16,333 nucleotides of DNA from Desulfocapsa sp. Lineage in GTDB: Bacteria > Desulfobacterota > Desulfobulbia > Desulfobulbales > Desulfocapsaceae. The translations under genes were made by a program, and so were the position numbers. The stretch spans positions 1 to 16,333 of the forward strand of contig JAOZLI010000028.1 of the NCBI GenBank assembly GCA_029934915.1, read 5' to 3'. A model generated the notes under the pieces. That model saw only the letters and a program-made list of their open reading frames with translations, did no database searches and was not told the DNA's origin. Position 1 is the stretch's first letter. Every line of letters starts with the position of its first letter. Positions 15,538 to 16,333 of this stretch are shown here, piece by piece.

Positions 15538-15698
15538 TGCAAAGCTCCAGTGAAAAAGAAAAACTAAAATTTAAAACCATTCCTGTCGATATAAACAGAA
15601 CACGGCAAATATTGATTATTGGTATAGCCAGCACAGCTAACGGAAGCACAAACACCAGCGGGGGTTTGTCTTCCACAATGCGGGATCTATTTTCTTGC

Positions 15699-15749
15699 AA
15701 AAAAAAGGAACGGGAACGAAACGAATCTAAATCGTTTCGCATACCGTTC
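15699..15749 (-). terminator. strong minus-strand intrinsic terminator upstream of fliW
   Basis: On the minus strand GAACGG/CCGTTC (15744-15749 with 15708-15713) stacks through a small internal loop on a perfect 8-bp stem CGAAACGA/TCGTTTCG (15732-15739 with 15717-15724). A 7-nt loop closes it. It is followed by C and eight T (15699-15706). No minus-strand gene ends here: the gene to the right is fliW on the other strand and trpB starts 161 nt further on. On the plus strand it lies in the fliW leader, just before the SD. Confidence 0.7.
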
Positions 15750-15765
15750 TTCAAGGGAGTGCACT

Positions 15766-16176
15766 ATGAGTATGCAACGCAGCATAACAGAGCAGCCAAC
15801 GTTTTCATCAGATAAAGTCTTCACATTTCCCAATGGCATTCCAGGATTTGAAGAATACACTACTTTTAAGATTTTTCACAAGGATGATGGCAATATTTCT
15901 GCATATTGGCTGGAATCCTGTGACAATCCTGATGTGACTTTTACTCTGGTTGATCCGACCAGCTATGATATAAACTACGATATTTATCTTGATGCACAGG
16001 AACAGCAGATTATCAAAGCGGACAATCCACTGGATATCGGTGTTTTTATGATGTTGAAAAAGAGTGAAGATAACGAATTAGGGGCAAATATCAGCGGGCC
16101 ACTGGTGATTAATGTGCAGGCTCAGTTAGGAATACAGAAAGTGTTGAAGCCATATAAGGAGGTGACTGAGCATTGA
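15766..16176 (+). CDS. fliW: flagellar assembly factor FliW
   Basis: A 136-residue FliW. The family core is visible as FPNGIPGFEEYTTFKI (about 21-36), YWLESCDNPDVTFTLVDP (47-64) and the C-terminal NISGPLVINVQAQLGIQKVL (108-127). FliW binds CsrA and flagellin in turn, so free CsrA represses flagellin translation until flagellin export frees FliW. GGGAG lies before the ATG at 15766; an ATG 6 nt later is an alternative. The expected neighbour csrA is not seen in the visible downstream sequence. The leader contains a stable hairpin (15708-15749). Flagellar motility is implied for the host. Confidence 0.93.
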   Translation: MSMQRSITEQPTFSSDKVFTFPNGIPGFEEYTTFKIFHKDDGNISAYWLESCDNPDVTFTLVDPTSYDINYDIYLDAQEQQIIKADNPLDIGVFMMLKKSEDNELGANISGPLVINVQAQLGIQKVLKPYKEVTEH

Positions 16177-16195
16177 TGGCGTCGTAAAAAACTTC

Positions 16196-16333
16196 ATGGT
16201 GAATTTTTCTTTTCACGAACTTGTCAGTATTAAGAAATTGATTTTTCAGAATAGCCATGCTGCCAGGCTAGTTTACCCTGCTCATTGGGAACCCGGAGTT
16301 TTGCTGCTACGTGCAGATTCCGGGGACCCGGTT
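16196..16333 (+). CDS. 5' part of an unrecognised gene, cut by the window end
   Basis: An open frame of at least 46 codons runs off the right edge, with segments such as FSFHELVSIKKLIFQ and LVYPAHWEPGVLLLRADSG. I do not recognise the family. It is not the start of csrA. The first ATG is at 16196 but has no SD. The frame is also open upstream to 16166, including an ATT at 16172 that is ideally spaced (9 nt after GGAGG) behind a perfect AAGGAGGTGA within the end of fliW. The ATG at 16176, which overlaps the fliW stop as TGATG, meets TAA after three codons. The true start is therefore uncertain. It is probably co-transcribed with fliW. Confidence 0.5.
   Translation, partial: MVNFSFHELVSIKKLIFQNSHAARLVYPAHWEPGVLLLRADSGDPV

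Noticed and set aside
15434..15754. 106-codon minus-strand ORF with a hydrophobic stretch upstream of and overlapping trpB
   Set aside because: It overlaps the trpB N-terminus out of frame, begins inside the terminator hairpin, and lacks an SD. The hydrophobic run could be chance in a T-rich leader.
15766..15811. 14-codon minus-strand frame with a signal-like start (MKTLAALLCC) antisense to fliW
   Set aside because: It contains no Trp codon, so it is not a trp leader peptide, and it is short and fully within fliW. Most likely chance.
1..16333. CRISPR arrays, transposases, prophage or toxin-antitoxin genes
   Set aside because: I saw no evenly spaced direct repeats and no open frame with features of these systems.

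Overview
The window is a compact stretch of bacterial housekeeping genes, mostly on the minus strand. Gene content and protein style point to a Gram-negative, flagellated member of the Desulfobacterota (the former Deltaproteobacteria, Desulfobulbaceae-like). This is inferred from the protein families and gene order, not from a database match. The signs are thrS-infC-rpmI-rplT-pheS-pheT-ihfA followed by a small MerR-type regulator, dnaX-ybaB-recR, an NtrC-type sigma54 activator, fliW, and an intergenic repeat of the TTCGACATTCGATATTC type.

Layout on the minus strand, in the direction of transcription (right to left): trpB-trpA (15537-13517); tadA (11948-11481); tRNA-Ser(GGA) (11363-11278); the 4.5S-type SRP RNA (11162-11068); dnaX (10858-9170); ybaB-recR (8937-8009); tRNA-Val(GAC) (7888-7814); then thrS (7732-5804), infC (5738-5190, AUU start), rpmI, rplT, pheS, pheT, ihfA and a MerR-type gene (427-77). 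A good sigma70-type promoter leaves the window at the left edge. On the plus strand are a sigma54-dependent regulator with a degenerate receiver (12081-13448), fliW (15766-16176) and the start of an unrecognised gene that runs off the right end.

Most genes serve information processing: two aminoacyl-tRNA synthetases, initiation factor 3, ribosomal proteins L35 and L20, two tRNAs, the A34-to-inosine tRNA deaminase, SRP RNA, the DNA polymerase III clamp loader, the RecR repair mediator and the nucleoid protein IHF. trpBA supplies the last two steps of tryptophan synthesis without the rest of the pathway nearby. FliW belongs to the flagellin/CsrA control loop.

No wholly new multi-gene system was found. 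The observations most worth checking are: an A10 slippery run in dnaX with stops just downstream in both alternative frames, which probably makes the short gamma subunit; an AUU-started infC sitting directly behind a terminator-like hairpin and U tract; an sigma54 activator that has lost all the receiver phosphorylation residues; a minus-strand terminator just upstream of fliW that may end an antisense RNA; a cluster of palindromes before pheS; and an ORF without an AUG start between ffs and dnaX.
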